Source of the DNA: Sphingomonadales bacterium
GTDB taxonomy: Bacteria > Pseudomonadota > Alphaproteobacteria > Sphingomonadales > Sphingomonadaceae
Length of the DNA stretch: 19,916 bases
Direction: 5' to 3'
Assembly (NCBI GenBank): GCA_027489295.1
Contig: JAIYAA010000304.1
Location: forward strand, 1-19,916
Shown: positions 1 through 7,464 of the stretch, one piece after another
Layout: each line of letters starts with the position of its first letter
How positions within the stretch are numbered: the stretch's first letter is position 1
Notes under the pieces: generated by a model
What the model was told of the DNA's origin: nothing
Database searches by the model: none
The model's input: the letters and a program-made list of their open reading frames with translations, nothing else
Program-made: the position numbers and the translations under genes

Positions 1-18
1 ACTGCGCTAACAAACGCC

Positions 19-1944
19 ATGGCTGACCTACCCAAGACGCCGCTGCTCGACACGGTCGACACGCCGCAGGACCTCCGGAAGCTCGCCCCCGCCCAGCTGC
101 GCCAGCTGGCCGACGAGCTTCGCGCCGAAACCATCAGTGCGGTGGGCTCCACCGGCGGACATCTCGGCTCCGGCCTTGGTGTCGTCGAACTGACGGTGGC
201 GATCCACTACGTCTTCAACACCCCCGACGACCGCCTGATCTGGGACGTCGGGCATCAATGCTATCCGCACAAGATCCTCACCGGCCGGCGGGATCGCATC
301 CGCACGATCCGCCAGGGCGGCGGCCTCTCCGGCTTCACCAAGCGTAGCGAGAGCGAATTCGACCCGTTCGGCGCCGCCCACTCGTCGACCTCGATCTCGG
401 CCGCGCTCGGCTTCGCCACGGCGAACAAGCTCAAGGGCGCACCCGGCAAGGCGATCGCGGTCATCGGCGACGGCGCGATGAGCGCGGGCATGGCCTATGA
501 GGCGATGAACAACGCCGAAGCCGCCGGCAATCGCCTGATCGTGATCCTCAACGACAACGACATGTCGATCGCGCCGCCGGTGGGCGGACTTTCGGCCTAT
601 CTGGCACGGCTGATCTCGTCGTCCGAATATCTCGGCCTGCGCAGCCTGGCCCGCCGGGTGACGCAGAAGGTCTCGCGCCGCCTCACCGCCGCCGCCGGCA
701 AGGCGGAGGAATTCGCCCGCGGCATGGCGACCGGCGGCACGCTGTTCGAGGAACTCGGCTTCTATTATGTCGGCCCGATCGACGGCCATAATCTCGAGCA
801 CCTGATCCCGGTGCTGGAGAATGTCCGCGACGCCGAGCAGGGCCCGATCCTCGTCCATGTCGTGACCAAGAAGGGCAAGGGCTATGCCCCCGCCGAGAAG
901 GCGGCGGACAAGTATCACGGCGTGCAGAAGTTCGACGTGATCACGGGCGCGCAGGCCAAGGCGCCTCCGGGCCCGCCGGCCTACACCAAGGTCTTTGCCG
1001 ATGCGCTGCTCGCCGAGGCGGAGCGCGATTCCACCGTTTGCGCAATCACCGCGGCGATGCCCTCGGGCACCGGGCTGGACAAGTTCCAGGCGACGTTCCC
1101 GACGCGCACCTTCGACGTCGGCATCGCCGAACAGCACGCCGTTACCTTCGCGGCGGGCCTCGCCGCGCAGGGCATGCGGCCGTTCTGCGCCATCTATTCC
1201 ACCTTCCTGCAGCGCGCCTATGACCAGGTGGTCCATGACGTCGCGATCCAGAACCTGCCGGTCCGCTTCGCGATCGACCGCGCCGGCTTGGTCGGCGCTG
1301 ACGGTGCGACCCATGCCGGCAGCTTCGACGTGACCTATCTCGCCAGCCTGCCCAATTTCGTGGTGATGGCGGCAGCGGACGAAGTCGAACTCGTCCACAT
1401 GACGCACACGGCCGCGATGCACGACAGCGGCCCGATCGCCCTGCGCTACCCGCGCGGCAACGGCATCGGCCTGGAGCTGCCCGCGGTTCCGGAGCGGCTG
1501 GAGATCGGCAAGGGCCGTGTGGTCCGCGAGGGCAAGAAGGTCGCGATCCTGTCGCTCGGCACCCGCCTCGCCGAGGCGCTCAAGGCCGCCGACACGCTCG
1601 ACGCCAAGGGCCTTTCGACCACTGTCGCCGACCTGCGCTTCGCCAAGCCGCTCGACGAGGATCTGATCCGTCGCCTGCTCACCAGCCACGAAGTGGCGGT
1701 AACGATCGAGGAGGGTTCGATCGGCGGCCTCGGCGCGCATGTGCTGACGCTCGCCAGCGACACCGGGCTGATCGACGCCGGCCTCAAGCTGCGCACGATG
1801 CGCTTGCCGGACGTGTTCCAGGACCAGGACAAGCCCGAAAAGCAGTATGACGAAGCCGGCCTCAACGCCGCGCACATCGTCGACACGGTACTCAAGGCGC
1901 TCCGCTACAACGAGGCCGAGCTGGCCGACGGCGTGCGAGCGTAA
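19..1944 (+). CDS. dxs: 1-deoxy-D-xylulose-5-phosphate synthase
   Basis: This cytoplasmic thiamine-diphosphate enzyme condenses pyruvate and glyceraldehyde 3-phosphate to 1-deoxy-D-xylulose 5-phosphate, the first step of the MEP isoprenoid pathway. The 641 residues are the usual family length. Seen in the protein: the active-site His48 in GSTGGHLG, the ThDP/Mg motif beginning GDGAMSAG at about residue 150 and ending in the metal-binding N of LNDND near 177-181, and the catalytic Glu371 in VGIAEQHAV, which opens the pyrimidine-binding domain. The transketolase C-terminal domain follows from about residue 500. The ATG at 19 gives a standard N terminus. There is no clear Shine-Dalgarno, but a TAA at 8-10 probably ends an upstream gene outside the window, so the gene may be translated from a longer operon. 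A 14-bp dyad follows the stop directly. Identification is very secure. Confidence 0.98.
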   Translation: MADLPKTPLLDTVDTPQDLRKLAPAQLRQLADELRAETISAVGSTGGHLGSGLGVVELTVAIHYVFNTPDDRLIWDVGHQCYPHKILTGRRDRIRTIRQGGGLSGFTKRSESEFDPFGAAHSSTSISAALGFATANKLKGAPGKAIAVIGDGAMSAGMAYEAMNNAEAAGNRLIVILNDNDMSIAPPVGGLSAYLARLISSSEYLGLRSLARRVTQKVSRRLTAAAGKAEEFARGMATGGTLFEELGFYYVGPIDGHNLEHLIPVLENVRDAEQGPILVHVVTKKGKGYAPAEKAADKYHGVQKFDVITGAQAKAPPGPPAYTKVFADALLAEAERDSTVCAITAAMPSGTGLDKFQATFPTRTFDVGIAEQHAVTFAAGLAAQGMRPFCAIYSTFLQRAYDQVVHDVAIQNLPVRFAIDRAGLVGADGATHAGSFDVTYLASLPNFVVMAAADEVELVHMTHTAAMHDSGPIALRYPRGNGIGLELPAVPERLEIGKGRVVREGKKVAILSLGTRLAEALKAADTLDAKGLSTTVADLRFAKPLDEDLIRRLLTSHEVAVTIEEGSIGGLGAHVLTLASDTGLIDAGLKLRTMRLPDVFQDQDKPEKQYDEAGLNAAHIVDTVLKALRYNEAELADGVRA

Positions 1945-1948
1945 CCCC

Positions 1949-1982
1949 TCCCGGATCCTCCCTCGCGGGGGAGGATCCGGGA
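1949..1982. repeat. Perfect 14-bp inverted repeat just after dxs
   Basis: TCCCGGATCCTCCC (1949-1962) and its exact reverse complement (1969-1982) flank a 6-base loop, starting four bases after the dxs stop. No T-run follows on either strand, so it is not a classical intrinsic terminator. The CCTCCC/GGGAGG core resembles dispersed GC-rich palindromes common between genes in sphingomonads (recollection, not tested here). It could stabilise the dxs 3' end or terminate weakly in both directions. Confidence 0.7.
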
Positions 1983-2006
1983 TGCCCCGCCTTGAATCTC
2001 CAACAC

Positions 2007-2027
2007 GCACATGTCATGTACATGTGC
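2007..2027. promoter_or_regulatory. Palindromic putative operator abutting the ribbon-helix-helix gene
   Basis: GCACATG (2007-2013) and CATGTGC (2021-2027) form a perfect 7-bp inverted repeat around a 7-base centre. Inside it ACATGT occurs twice. It ends one base before the preferred ATG of the downstream regulator gene. A TTGAAT at 1992-1997 could be a -35 element, which would place the -10 region inside the palindrome and make the transcript nearly leaderless. Ribbon-helix-helix proteins typically bind short palindromic or tandem sites in their own promoters, so autoregulation is the natural reading, but binding is inferred. Confidence 0.5.
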
Positions 2028-2399
2028 ATGGCAACGCAGCTTCCAGAGACTCGCTCCAGCCGTGTCGTCGTGCTGGTATCGCCCGAAGAAAAGCGGCGCA
2101 TTTCCGCCAATGCGGAAGCCGCAGACATGACGGTCAGCGACTTCATGCGCACCGCCGCCGAGCGCTATACCGAGCCGACCGATGCCGAGAGGGCGCTGAT
2201 GCGCGACCTGCTTGCCCAGCTCGAACAGGCCAATGCCCGCACCGAAGTCGCGTTCGCGCAGCTTGAAGAAGCGCGCACCGCGGCCGCTGCCTTCGACGAG
2301 GACCGCTACCGCACCCAGGTCCGCGCGCAGTTGCTGGCCGACTCCTCGATCGACTGGGACACGCTGTCCACCGCCCTGTCCGGCTGGGCCCGCGCATGA
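2028..2399 (+). CDS. Ribbon-helix-helix domain protein, putative autoregulator
   Basis: The 123-residue product opens with a ribbon-helix-helix (MetJ/Arc/CopG-like) fold: a basic beta-strand RVVVLVS (about 12-18), a first helix PEEKRRISANAEAAD (19-33), a turn, and a second helix TVSDFMRTAAERY (35-47). Residues 55-100 are rich in Glu, Ala and Leu and look like a coiled coil that could mediate oligomerisation or partner binding. Three in-frame ATGs (2016, 2022, 2028) and an upstream TTG at 1992 are possible starts. I chose 2028 because the earlier ones lie inside a palindrome that looks like an operator, although no Shine-Dalgarno is evident. The stop overlaps the next start by four bases (ATGA), implying translational coupling. 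A mobilisation-protein or antitoxin homologue cannot be excluded, but no toxin or relaxase is adjacent. Confidence 0.75.
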   Translation: MATQLPETRSSRVVVLVSPEEKRRISANAEAADMTVSDFMRTAAERYTEPTDAERALMRDLLAQLEQANARTEVAFAQLEEARTAAAAFDEDRYRTQVRAQLLADSSIDWDTLSTALSGWARA

Positions 2400-2620
2400 G
2401 CTTCTGGACCGACGCGCTGCGCGCCCTCCAGCAGGTCGCGCTCCTCCAGCACAAGGTAGAACAGGCGCTGACCACCGCAGAGGAGGCCCGCCGCCATTCG
2501 ATCGAGACGCGCGAGCGGGTAATTCGCCTTGAAACGCTGATCGACATCGCGATGAAGCGCCAGCCTGCACCACCGCCCGCGCCGCCGGCGCTTCCCGAAA
2601 GTCCACCCCTGGGCGGCTAG
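2396..2620 (+). CDS. Small coiled-coil protein coupled to the RHH gene
   Basis: This 74-residue protein of unknown family starts at the ATGA overlap with the preceding ribbon-helix-helix gene. Residues 1-55 form one amphipathic, charge-rich helix with heptad-like leucines and isoleucines (ALRALQQVALLQHKVEQAL, then RERVIRLETLIDIAMK). Residues 56-72 are a Pro/Ala-rich tail. There is no signal peptide, membrane segment or catalytic motif. Coupled translation suggests it works in fixed ratio with the regulator, perhaps as a binding partner through its coiled coil. Its size and lack of a toxin fold argue against a simple toxin. The function is unknown; that it is a real gene is supported by the overlap and compositional match to its neighbours. 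Confidence 0.65.
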   Translation: MSFWTDALRALQQVALLQHKVEQALTTAEEARRHSIETRERVIRLETLIDIAMKRQPAPPPAPPALPESPPLGG

Positions 2621-2662
2621 CGCCGGCTTCCCCCACGGCCTACATCGCGGTACGTGCTCAAG

Positions 2663-3691
2663 ATGACCGTTCTGCCCCTCACCGCCCGCCCGCGCGCCCT
2701 CGCGCACTGGCTGTTTATCGTCGCCGCGATGATCGTGACGATGGTCGTCGTCGGGGGAATCACCCGGCTCACCGAATCGGGTCTGTCGATCACCGAATGG
2801 AAGCCGATTTCGGGCATCCTTCCTCCGCTCAACGACGCCCAGTGGCAGGCGGAGTTCGCGCACTACAAGCAGATCGGCCAGTATGAGCAGCTCAACCAGG
2901 GCATGACGCTGGCGGGCTTCAAGGGCATCTTTTTCTGGGAATATGTCCACCGCCTGCTCGGCCGGCTGATCGGCATGGCGTTTGCCCTGCCTTTGCTGTG
3001 GTTCGCGATCCGGCGCCGGATCCCGCAGGGCTATGGCTGGCGGCTGGTCGCGCTGCTGGCGCTGGGCGGGCTGCAGGGCGCGTTCGGCTGGTGGATGGTC
3101 AAGTCCGGCCTCAACCACACGCGCACCTCGGTCAGCCATTTCTGGCTGGCGACGCACCTGATGACCGCGCTGTTCACGCTGGGCGGAATCGTCTGGACGA
3201 TGCTCGACCTGCGCACGCTCGCCGCCAACCACGCCGAGCGCCCTGCTCGGCTGCCCGGCATCGGCGCTGGCGTGCTGGTGCTGCTGGCGATCCAGCTCTT
3301 CTACGGTGCGCTGGTCGCCGGGCTCGATGCAGGGCTGGTCACCAATCAGTGGCCGCTGATGAACGACCGCTTCTTCCCCGGCGTGAGCCAGATCGGCGAG
3401 AGCCCGTTCCACGCCGCGCTCTATGATCCGGCGATCGTCCACTTCATCCACCGCTGGTGGGCCTGGGTAGTCGTGGGCGGCCTGATCGTCCTCGCCCGCA
3501 AGGCGAAGGCAGCCGGCGATCGCCGCGCCTCGATCGCGATCCATTCGACGTTCGGCATCCAGATCCTGCTCGGCATAGCCACGGTGATGACCGGGGTGAA
3601 CCTCCACCTCGCCGCCACCCACCAGCTGGTCGGCGCGCTGCTGGTCTGCGCGACCGTATGGGGCGTCCACGCCATCGGCCGCGCCCGGTGA
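2663..3691 (+). CDS. ctaA: Heme A synthase, COX15/CtaA family
   Basis: This integral inner-membrane enzyme oxidises the C8 methyl of heme O to the formyl group of heme A, the cofactor of aa3-type cytochrome oxidases. The 342 residues contain about eight hydrophobic segments. Diagnostic motifs include GGITRLTESGLSITEWKP (31-48), FWEYVHRLLGR (91-101) and LATHL. The four conserved heme-ligand histidines are visible: His96 in EYVHR, His165 in ATHL, His263 in FIHRWWAW and His320 in ATHQLVGA. The long hydrophilic insert after the first helix (about 50-90) is typical of the proteobacterial class. A GTG at 2654 would add three residues. I prefer ATG 2663, but neither has a good ribosome-binding site. 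The stop overlaps the GTG start of cutA by four bases (GTGA), so the two are probably co-translated. Confidence 0.96.
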   Translation: MTVLPLTARPRALAHWLFIVAAMIVTMVVVGGITRLTESGLSITEWKPISGILPPLNDAQWQAEFAHYKQIGQYEQLNQGMTLAGFKGIFFWEYVHRLLGRLIGMAFALPLLWFAIRRRIPQGYGWRLVALLALGGLQGAFGWWMVKSGLNHTRTSVSHFWLATHLMTALFTLGGIVWTMLDLRTLAANHAERPARLPGIGAGVLVLLAIQLFYGALVAGLDAGLVTNQWPLMNDRFFPGVSQIGESPFHAALYDPAIVHFIHRWWAWVVVGGLIVLARKAKAAGDRRASIAIHSTFGIQILLGIATVMTGVNLHLAATHQLVGALLVCATVWGVHAIGRAR

Positions 3692-4002
3692 GCGACACCA
3701 CGCTGCTCTACGTCACCTTCGCCAGCCGCGCCGATGCCGAACGGGTGGTCGAAACGGTGCTGGCGGAGCGGCTGGCAGCCTGCGCCAACATCTTCGCGCC
3801 CTGCACCTCGATCTATCGCTGGCAGGGCAGCATCGAGCGCGGCGAGGAAGTGCCGGCGCTGTTCAAGACCCGCCCCGCGCTGGCGCTGCGCCTGCGCGAG
3901 CGGATCGCGGCGATCCATGGCTATGACCTGCCGGTGATCGAACAATGGCCCGTGGAAGCAGGCAATGCCGTCGCCCGCTGGATCGCCGACGAGACGCGCT
4001 GA
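3688..4002 (+). CDS. cutA: Divalent-cation tolerance protein CutA
   Basis: CutA is a small trimeric cytoplasmic protein related in fold to PII, linked genetically to copper tolerance; its biochemical role is unsettled. The 104 residues match the family length and show its signature blocks: [17 protein letters not shown] (31-47), a Glu-rich turn, FKTR with Lys60, and HGYDLPVI (77-84), the family's H-x-Y-[DE]-x-P motif. The start is a GTG whose bases overlap the heme A synthase stop (GTGA), with the N terminus [10 protein letters not shown] as expected. An upstream ATG in the same frame would run deep into the preceding gene and was rejected. The overlap implies one operon with ctaA, although the functional link is not obvious beyond possible metal (copper/heme) homeostasis. 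Confidence 0.95.
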   Translation: MSDTTLLYVTFASRADAERVVETVLAERLAACANIFAPCTSIYRWQGSIERGEEVPALFKTRPALALRLRERIAAIHGYDLPVIEQWPVEAGNAVARWIADETR

Positions 4003-4003
4003 A

Positions 4004-4051
4004 CTGACAGGTATTATTTTACCCGTCAGCAAACCCACGCATTTCTTGACT
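4004..4051 (+). promoter_or_regulatory. cutA-rplM spacer: imperfect hairpin and a -35-like box
   Basis: CTGACAGGT (4004-4012) and ACCCGTCAG (4021-4029) pair over nine positions with one mismatch around an AT-rich 8-base loop, two bases after the cutA stop. No T-run follows, so termination is uncertain. TTGACT at 4046-4051 is a good -35 hexamer for the ribosomal-protein operon, but I see no convincing -10 at the usual 16-18 base distance (CATATC at 4061 is too close). The rplM promoter is probably in this spacer; its exact position is not settled. Confidence 0.35.
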
Positions 4052-4138
4052 TTCAGGCCCCATATCGTCAGAGGGGCATCAATCGCGCTGCCGGCAACGG
4101 TGGCGCGTATGCATTTCCTACGCGAAAGGTCACAGGCC

Positions 4139-4618
4139 ATGAAGGCGCTGATGAAGACCACCAAGTCGGCGAAGCCGGCCGAGGTGGAGAAGAAGTGGCA
4201 TATCGTCGACGCCGAAGGGCTTGTCGTCGGTCGTGCCGCGGTGGTGATCGCCAACGTCCTGCGCGGCAAGCACAAGACCAGCTTCACCCCGCACGTCGAT
4301 TGCGGTGACAATGTCATCGTCATCAACGCGGACAAGATCCGTTTCACCGGCAAGAAGCTCGGCCAGAAGGTGTACTACAAGCACACCGGCTATGCAGGCG
4401 GCATCAAGGGCATCACCGCCGCCAAGGTTCTCGAGGGCCGCTTCCCGGAGCGCGTTCTGGAGAAGGCCGTGGAGCGCATGATCCCGCGCGGCCCGCTCGG
4501 CCGCCAGCAGATGCGCAACCTGCGCATCTTCGCCGGTTCGGAGCATCCGCATGAAGCCCAGAACCCCGAGGTTCTCGACATCGCCGGCATGAGCCGCAAG
4601 AACAAGGTGGGTGCATAA
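4139..4618 (+). CDS. rplM: 50S ribosomal protein L13
   Basis: L13 is an early-assembling protein of the large ribosomal subunit. The 159-residue product shows the family core: [15 protein letters not shown] (about 20-34), [19 protein letters not shown] with the classical D-x-GD-x-V block, [12 protein letters not shown], and [30 protein letters not shown] near the C terminus. It is slightly longer than the E. coli protein because of an N-terminal [19 protein letters not shown] extension, usual in this bacterial group. ATG 4139 is chosen for the AAAGG at 4125-4129, nine bases upstream. The open frame extends further back, but that stretch is not L13-like. The TAA stop shares its final A with the ATG of rpsI (ATAATG), so the two subunit proteins are translationally coupled, the standard rplM-rpsI order. 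Confidence 0.97.
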   Translation: MKALMKTTKSAKPAEVEKKWHIVDAEGLVVGRAAVVIANVLRGKHKTSFTPHVDCGDNVIVINADKIRFTGKKLGQKVYYKHTGYAGGIKGITAAKVLEGRFPERVLEKAVERMIPRGPLGRQQMRNLRIFAGSEHPHEAQNPEVLDIAGMSRKNKVGA

Positions 4619-5178
4619 TGTCTGACAACCGCCAGTCGCTTTCCGACCTGGGTGCAGCGCTCGGCCAGCCGGCCGCCGCGCCGACCGAAGGCCAGACCGC
4701 CGCTCCGGCAGCCGCCGAGGCCTATCTCGCCGGCGAAATCGCCGAGCCGGCCGCGCCGACCATGCCGCTGCGTGCGCAGGAGCTGGACCAGTATGGCCGC
4801 GCCTACGCCACCGGCCGTCGTAAGGACGCCGTGGCACGCGTGTGGCTGAAGCCCGGTACCGGCAAGATCACGATCAACGGTCGTGACCAGGAAATCTATT
4901 TCGCGCGTCCGACGCTGCGTCTCGTCATCAACCAGCCGTTCGGTGTCGCCGAGCGTGAGGGCCAGTATGACGTGATCTGCACCGTCAAGGGCGGCGGTCT
5001 CTCGGGCCAGGCCGGTGCCGTGAAGCACGGCATCTCGCAGGCGCTGACCAAGTATGAGCCGGTGCTGCGCGCCCCGGTGAAGAAGGCCGGCTTCCTGACC
5101 CGCGACAGCCGCGCCGTCGAGCGTAAGAAGTACGGCAAGGCGAAGGCCCGTCGTAGCTTCCAGTTCTCGAAGCGCTAA
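4618..5178 (+). CDS. rpsI: 30S ribosomal protein S9 with N-terminal extension
   Basis: S9 binds the 3' major domain of 16S rRNA; its C-terminal tail reaches the P-site tRNA. The conserved S9 domain runs from about residue 59: [49 protein letters not shown], then [28 protein letters not shown], ending in the invariant SKR that contacts tRNA. Before it lies an extra segment of about 57 residues, rich in Ala, Pro and Glu and probably disordered, making the protein 186 residues against about 130 in E. coli. Extensions of this kind occur in related alphaproteobacteria. The start overlaps the rplM stop by one base. A strong intrinsic terminator follows 27 bases after the stop. Confidence 0.97.
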   Translation: MSDNRQSLSDLGAALGQPAAAPTEGQTAAPAAAEAYLAGEIAEPAAPTMPLRAQELDQYGRAYATGRRKDAVARVWLKPGTGKITINGRDQEIYFARPTLRLVINQPFGVAEREGQYDVICTVKGGGLSGQAGAVKHGISQALTKYEPVLRAPVKKAGFLTRDSRAVERKKYGKAKARRSFQFSKR

Positions 5179-5438
5179 GCGTCTCGGCTTCGGCCAAGGA
5201 ACAAGGGGCGGTCCGGCAACGGGCCGCCCTTTTTCGTGGGCGCCCCCATCCGGGTTGGTGCTGCCCGTCCAGGACGGTGCGCAAGCCCGCTCCCCTGCTG
5301 CCCCCCAACCGGGCCGACCAGCGCTGCCCTCGCGCCGAAGCAGGCAGATGCCCACCCGGCGTTCCGCGCCAAGCCGGCGCACCCCGACAGCAACACGGCG
5401 ATGTTGAGCAGCACCGAGAGAACAGGGAATCGCACCAT
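5175..5438 (-). CDS. Candidate small lipoprotein, 87 residues, uncertain
   Basis: On the minus strand an ATG at 5438 is preceded by GGAGG with a 5-base gap, one of the best ribosome-binding sites in the window. The product begins [22 protein letters not shown], a short basic N terminus, hydrophobic core and LSGC lipobox: a type II (lipoprotein) signal peptide with Cys at about 19. After it the sequence is Gly/Arg/Pro-rich and unrecognised. The frame has no stop until 5175, so as read it crosses the rpsI terminator and ends inside the rpsI stop region. That is odd for a real gene: the true 3' end may have been lost by a frameshift, leaving a remnant. The first third has the GC3-rich codon use of real genes here. 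No family assigned. Confidence 0.4.
   Translation of the reverse strand: MVRFPVLSVLLNIAVLLSGCAGLARNAGWASACFGARAALVGPVGGQQGSGLAHRPGRAAPTRMGAPTKKGGPLPDRPLFLGRSRDA
5206..5234 (+). terminator. Rho-independent terminator of rplM-rpsI
   Basis: GGGCGGTCC (5206-5214) pairs with GGGCCGCCC (5221-5229) through nine base pairs including one G-T wobble, with a GGCAAC loop, and is followed at once by TTTTT (5230-5234). This is a textbook intrinsic terminator, correctly placed after rpsI. Confidence 0.93.
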
Positions 5439-5760
5439 CCAATCCTCCAGGGCACGTCAGATTCCGGATCTTGCCCAGCCGTAGCTCGATCGCCCATCCG
5501 TCCCATCGAGCACAGAAATGCGCCGAAGGGTGCCTCTCGCACGTGCGGAGAGACATGTTGGATGCAACTTAGGCGGGCGTGCACCCCGGCTTCGCCACGG
5601 CCGACCGCAGCAATCCTCGGTACAAAGCCGAAACAAGCGCAGTTTTCAGCCACTTCTTATTTTTCATCCGCACTATCCCGTATCGGGACGGACCTTCCGA
5701 GAATCATTTTTCCGCGTATGCTTTTGGTGCGACGCGGCATTCTGCGGGCGGGGAATTCTG
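5439..5760. other. Non-coding spacer upstream of the DUF1800 gene
   Basis: These 322 bases hold no convincing protein gene. They must contain the promoter of the DUF1800/DUF1501 pair on the plus strand and, if real, that of the small minus-strand lipoprotein. Visible structures are an inverted repeat CTCTC-GCACGTGC-G-GAGAG with one bulged base (5534-5552) and a small dyad TCCCG-TAT-CGGGA (5676-5688) in an AT-richer stretch. I found no clear -35/-10 pair. Open frames crossing this spacer show no family resemblance. Confidence 0.5.
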
Positions 5761-7452
5761 GTGAGACCAATTTGGATGGCGGCTGCCATGGGTGCGGCAA
5801 GCGCCCTGTCGGCGTGCGACGGTGGCGGCAGTAACGTGAACCTGGCGGACAGCCGGATGACCGACGGACTCGTCAACGTGACGGTGGCCAATGCCGGTCA
5901 GTCGCCGGCGCACTCGCAGATCAGCGATGGGATCCGCCTGGCGCGACAGGCAAGCTTCGGACCGACGCCCGACCTGTTGAATCAGATCGCGACGCTCGGC
6001 ACCGCGGGCTGGATCGACAAGCAACTGGCGACCACCGGCAGCACCTATGCGGATCTGGCAGTGGCGCGGCGCAGCCAAAGTTGCGGCACCAACATCACCT
6101 GCATGCACCGCTATTTCAGCCGTTACACGGTAGCGATGCGATTCTATGCGGATGCGGTGACGGCGCCGGACCAGCTGCGCCAGCGGGTCGCGTTCGCGCT
6201 GTCGCAGATGATCGTCGCCTCGGACCAGGAGGTGCACTCCGCCGCCGGCACTGCGCAGTTCAATCAGCTCTTCCTCACCAACGCCTTCGGCAACTACCGT
6301 ACGCTGCTGAAAGCGGTGACGCTAAACGCCTATATGGGCGACTATCTCGACATGGCGGACAGCAGCAAGACGGCACCGTCCGAGAACTATGCGCGCGAGT
6401 TCCTCCAGCTGTTCTCGATGGGGCCCAACCAGCTGAATGGGGATGGCACCCCGCGGCGCGACGCGACGGGCGCCACCATTCCCAATTACGGGCCGGACGA
6501 CATCCGCGGCATCGCCCGCGCGCTGACCGGCTGGACCTACGCCCGTATCGGCAATGCCGGCCTGCGGGACCAGACCGCGCGCGACTATGTCCGCCCGATG
6601 ATCGCGGTTCCGGACCGCTATGATGCCGGCGAGAAGCAGTTCCTCGGCACCCGCGTGCCTGCCGGCGCATCGCAGCAGGCCAGCGTCGACGCGGTGGTGG
6701 ACGCAGCCTTCAACCACCCCTCCACCGGCCCATTCGTCGTCCGGCACCTGATCGTCCACCTCGTCACCGCCAATCCCAGCCCCGCGTTCGTGGGCAGGGT
6801 CGCGGCGGTGTTCGCCAACAACGGCAGCGGCGTGCGCGGCGACCTCAAGGCGGTGGTGCGCGCCATCCTCACCGATCCCGAAGCGCGCACGGCGCCCCGC
6901 AACGACAGCGGCAAGCTGAAGGAACCGGTTCTCGCGATGGTAGGGCTGGCGCGCGCGATCGGGATGACCACGGACGGCTATGCCTTCATCGCCAACGACG
7001 GCTCGCTTGGCCAGCCGGTGATGCACGCCCCGTCGGTGTTCAACTTCTATCCGATCAATTATCCGCTGCCCGGCAGCACCACGCTGTACAGCCCGGCGGC
7101 GAAACTGCTCAACAGTAGCACGGTGCTGCGGCTCAACAACTTCGTCTATGGCTGGACGTCGGCGAGCGACCGCCAAACGGGCCAGTTCCGCACCCCCAGC
7201 GGCCTGGGCGTCGCATCGGGTACGAAGCTGGTCTGGTCCACCTGGGAAGCGTTCGGCGACAATGTCGATGCCATGGTCGCGGCGGTGGATGTTCTGCTGC
7301 TCGGCAATTCGCTGACGCCGACCCAGCGCAGCGCGATGCGCAACGCGGCGTTGGCGATCAACGACCGCAACGCACGCTTGCGCGCCCGCAAGCGTGCCCA
7401 GATGCTGCTCAATATTGCCGGGACCAGCCCGCAATTCCTGGTCGACCGCTGA
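5761..7452 (+). CDS. DUF1800 family exported (lipo)protein
   Basis: The 563-residue product belongs to the DUF1800 family, helical exported proteins almost always encoded beside a DUF1501 protein; no biochemical function is established. Family blocks are clear: RLARQASFGPTP (59-70), ENYAREFLQLFSMG (208-221), DIRGIARALTGWTY (about 247-260), a FVVRHLIVHLV segment, LKAVVRAILTDPEAR, and near the C terminus GQPVMHAPSVFNFYP. The N terminus MRPIWMAAAMGAASALSACDGGGS reads as a lipoprotein signal with the lipobox Cys at 19. I start at GTG 5761 because GGGGA (5750-5754) sits six bases upstream; the frame is open back to 5518, but that part is not protein-like. It is 12 bases upstream of the DUF1501 gene in one operon and presumably acts in the periplasm or at the outer membrane with it. 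Confidence 0.93.
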   Translation: MRPIWMAAAMGAASALSACDGGGSNVNLADSRMTDGLVNVTVANAGQSPAHSQISDGIRLARQASFGPTPDLLNQIATLGTAGWIDKQLATTGSTYADLAVARRSQSCGTNITCMHRYFSRYTVAMRFYADAVTAPDQLRQRVAFALSQMIVASDQEVHSAAGTAQFNQLFLTNAFGNYRTLLKAVTLNAYMGDYLDMADSSKTAPSENYAREFLQLFSMGPNQLNGDGTPRRDATGATIPNYGPDDIRGIARALTGWTYARIGNAGLRDQTARDYVRPMIAVPDRYDAGEKQFLGTRVPAGASQQASVDAVVDAAFNHPSTGPFVVRHLIVHLVTANPSPAFVGRVAAVFANNGSGVRGDLKAVVRAILTDPEARTAPRNDSGKLKEPVLAMVGLARAIGMTTDGYAFIANDGSLGQPVMHAPSVFNFYPINYPLPGSTTLYSPAAKLLNSSTVLRLNNFVYGWTSASDRQTGQFRTPSGLGVASGTKLVWSTWEAFGDNVDAMVAAVDVLLLGNSLTPTQRSAMRNAALAINDRNARLRARKRAQMLLNIAGTSPQFLVDR

Positions 7453-7464
7453 GGAACCGACGCC

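Noticed and set aside
28..2010. A 660-residue open frame on the minus strand opposite dxs
   Set aside because: It is an antisense shadow of GC-rich coding DNA, Arg/Gly/Ala-rich with no family resemblance, while the plus strand is unmistakably dxs.
2028..2620. Toxin-antitoxin reading of the RHH/coiled-coil pair
   Set aside because: The second protein is one coiled-coil helix with a Pro-rich tail and no RelE, MazF or PIN features, so the label would be unsupported.
5175..5178. A third tail-to-tail stop overlap, rpsI with the candidate lipoprotein
   Set aside because: The minus-strand gene is itself doubtful and would cross a strong terminator, so the overlap is probably chance.
5534..5552. 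CACGTG-centred palindrome as a quorum-sensing (lux-type) box
   Set aside because: It is too short and bulged for a lux box, and no LuxR/LuxI genes are nearby.
4390..5556. A 388-residue minus-strand frame across rplM-rpsI and the terminator
   Set aside because: It runs antisense to two ribosomal protein genes and shows no domain; a codon-bias shadow.
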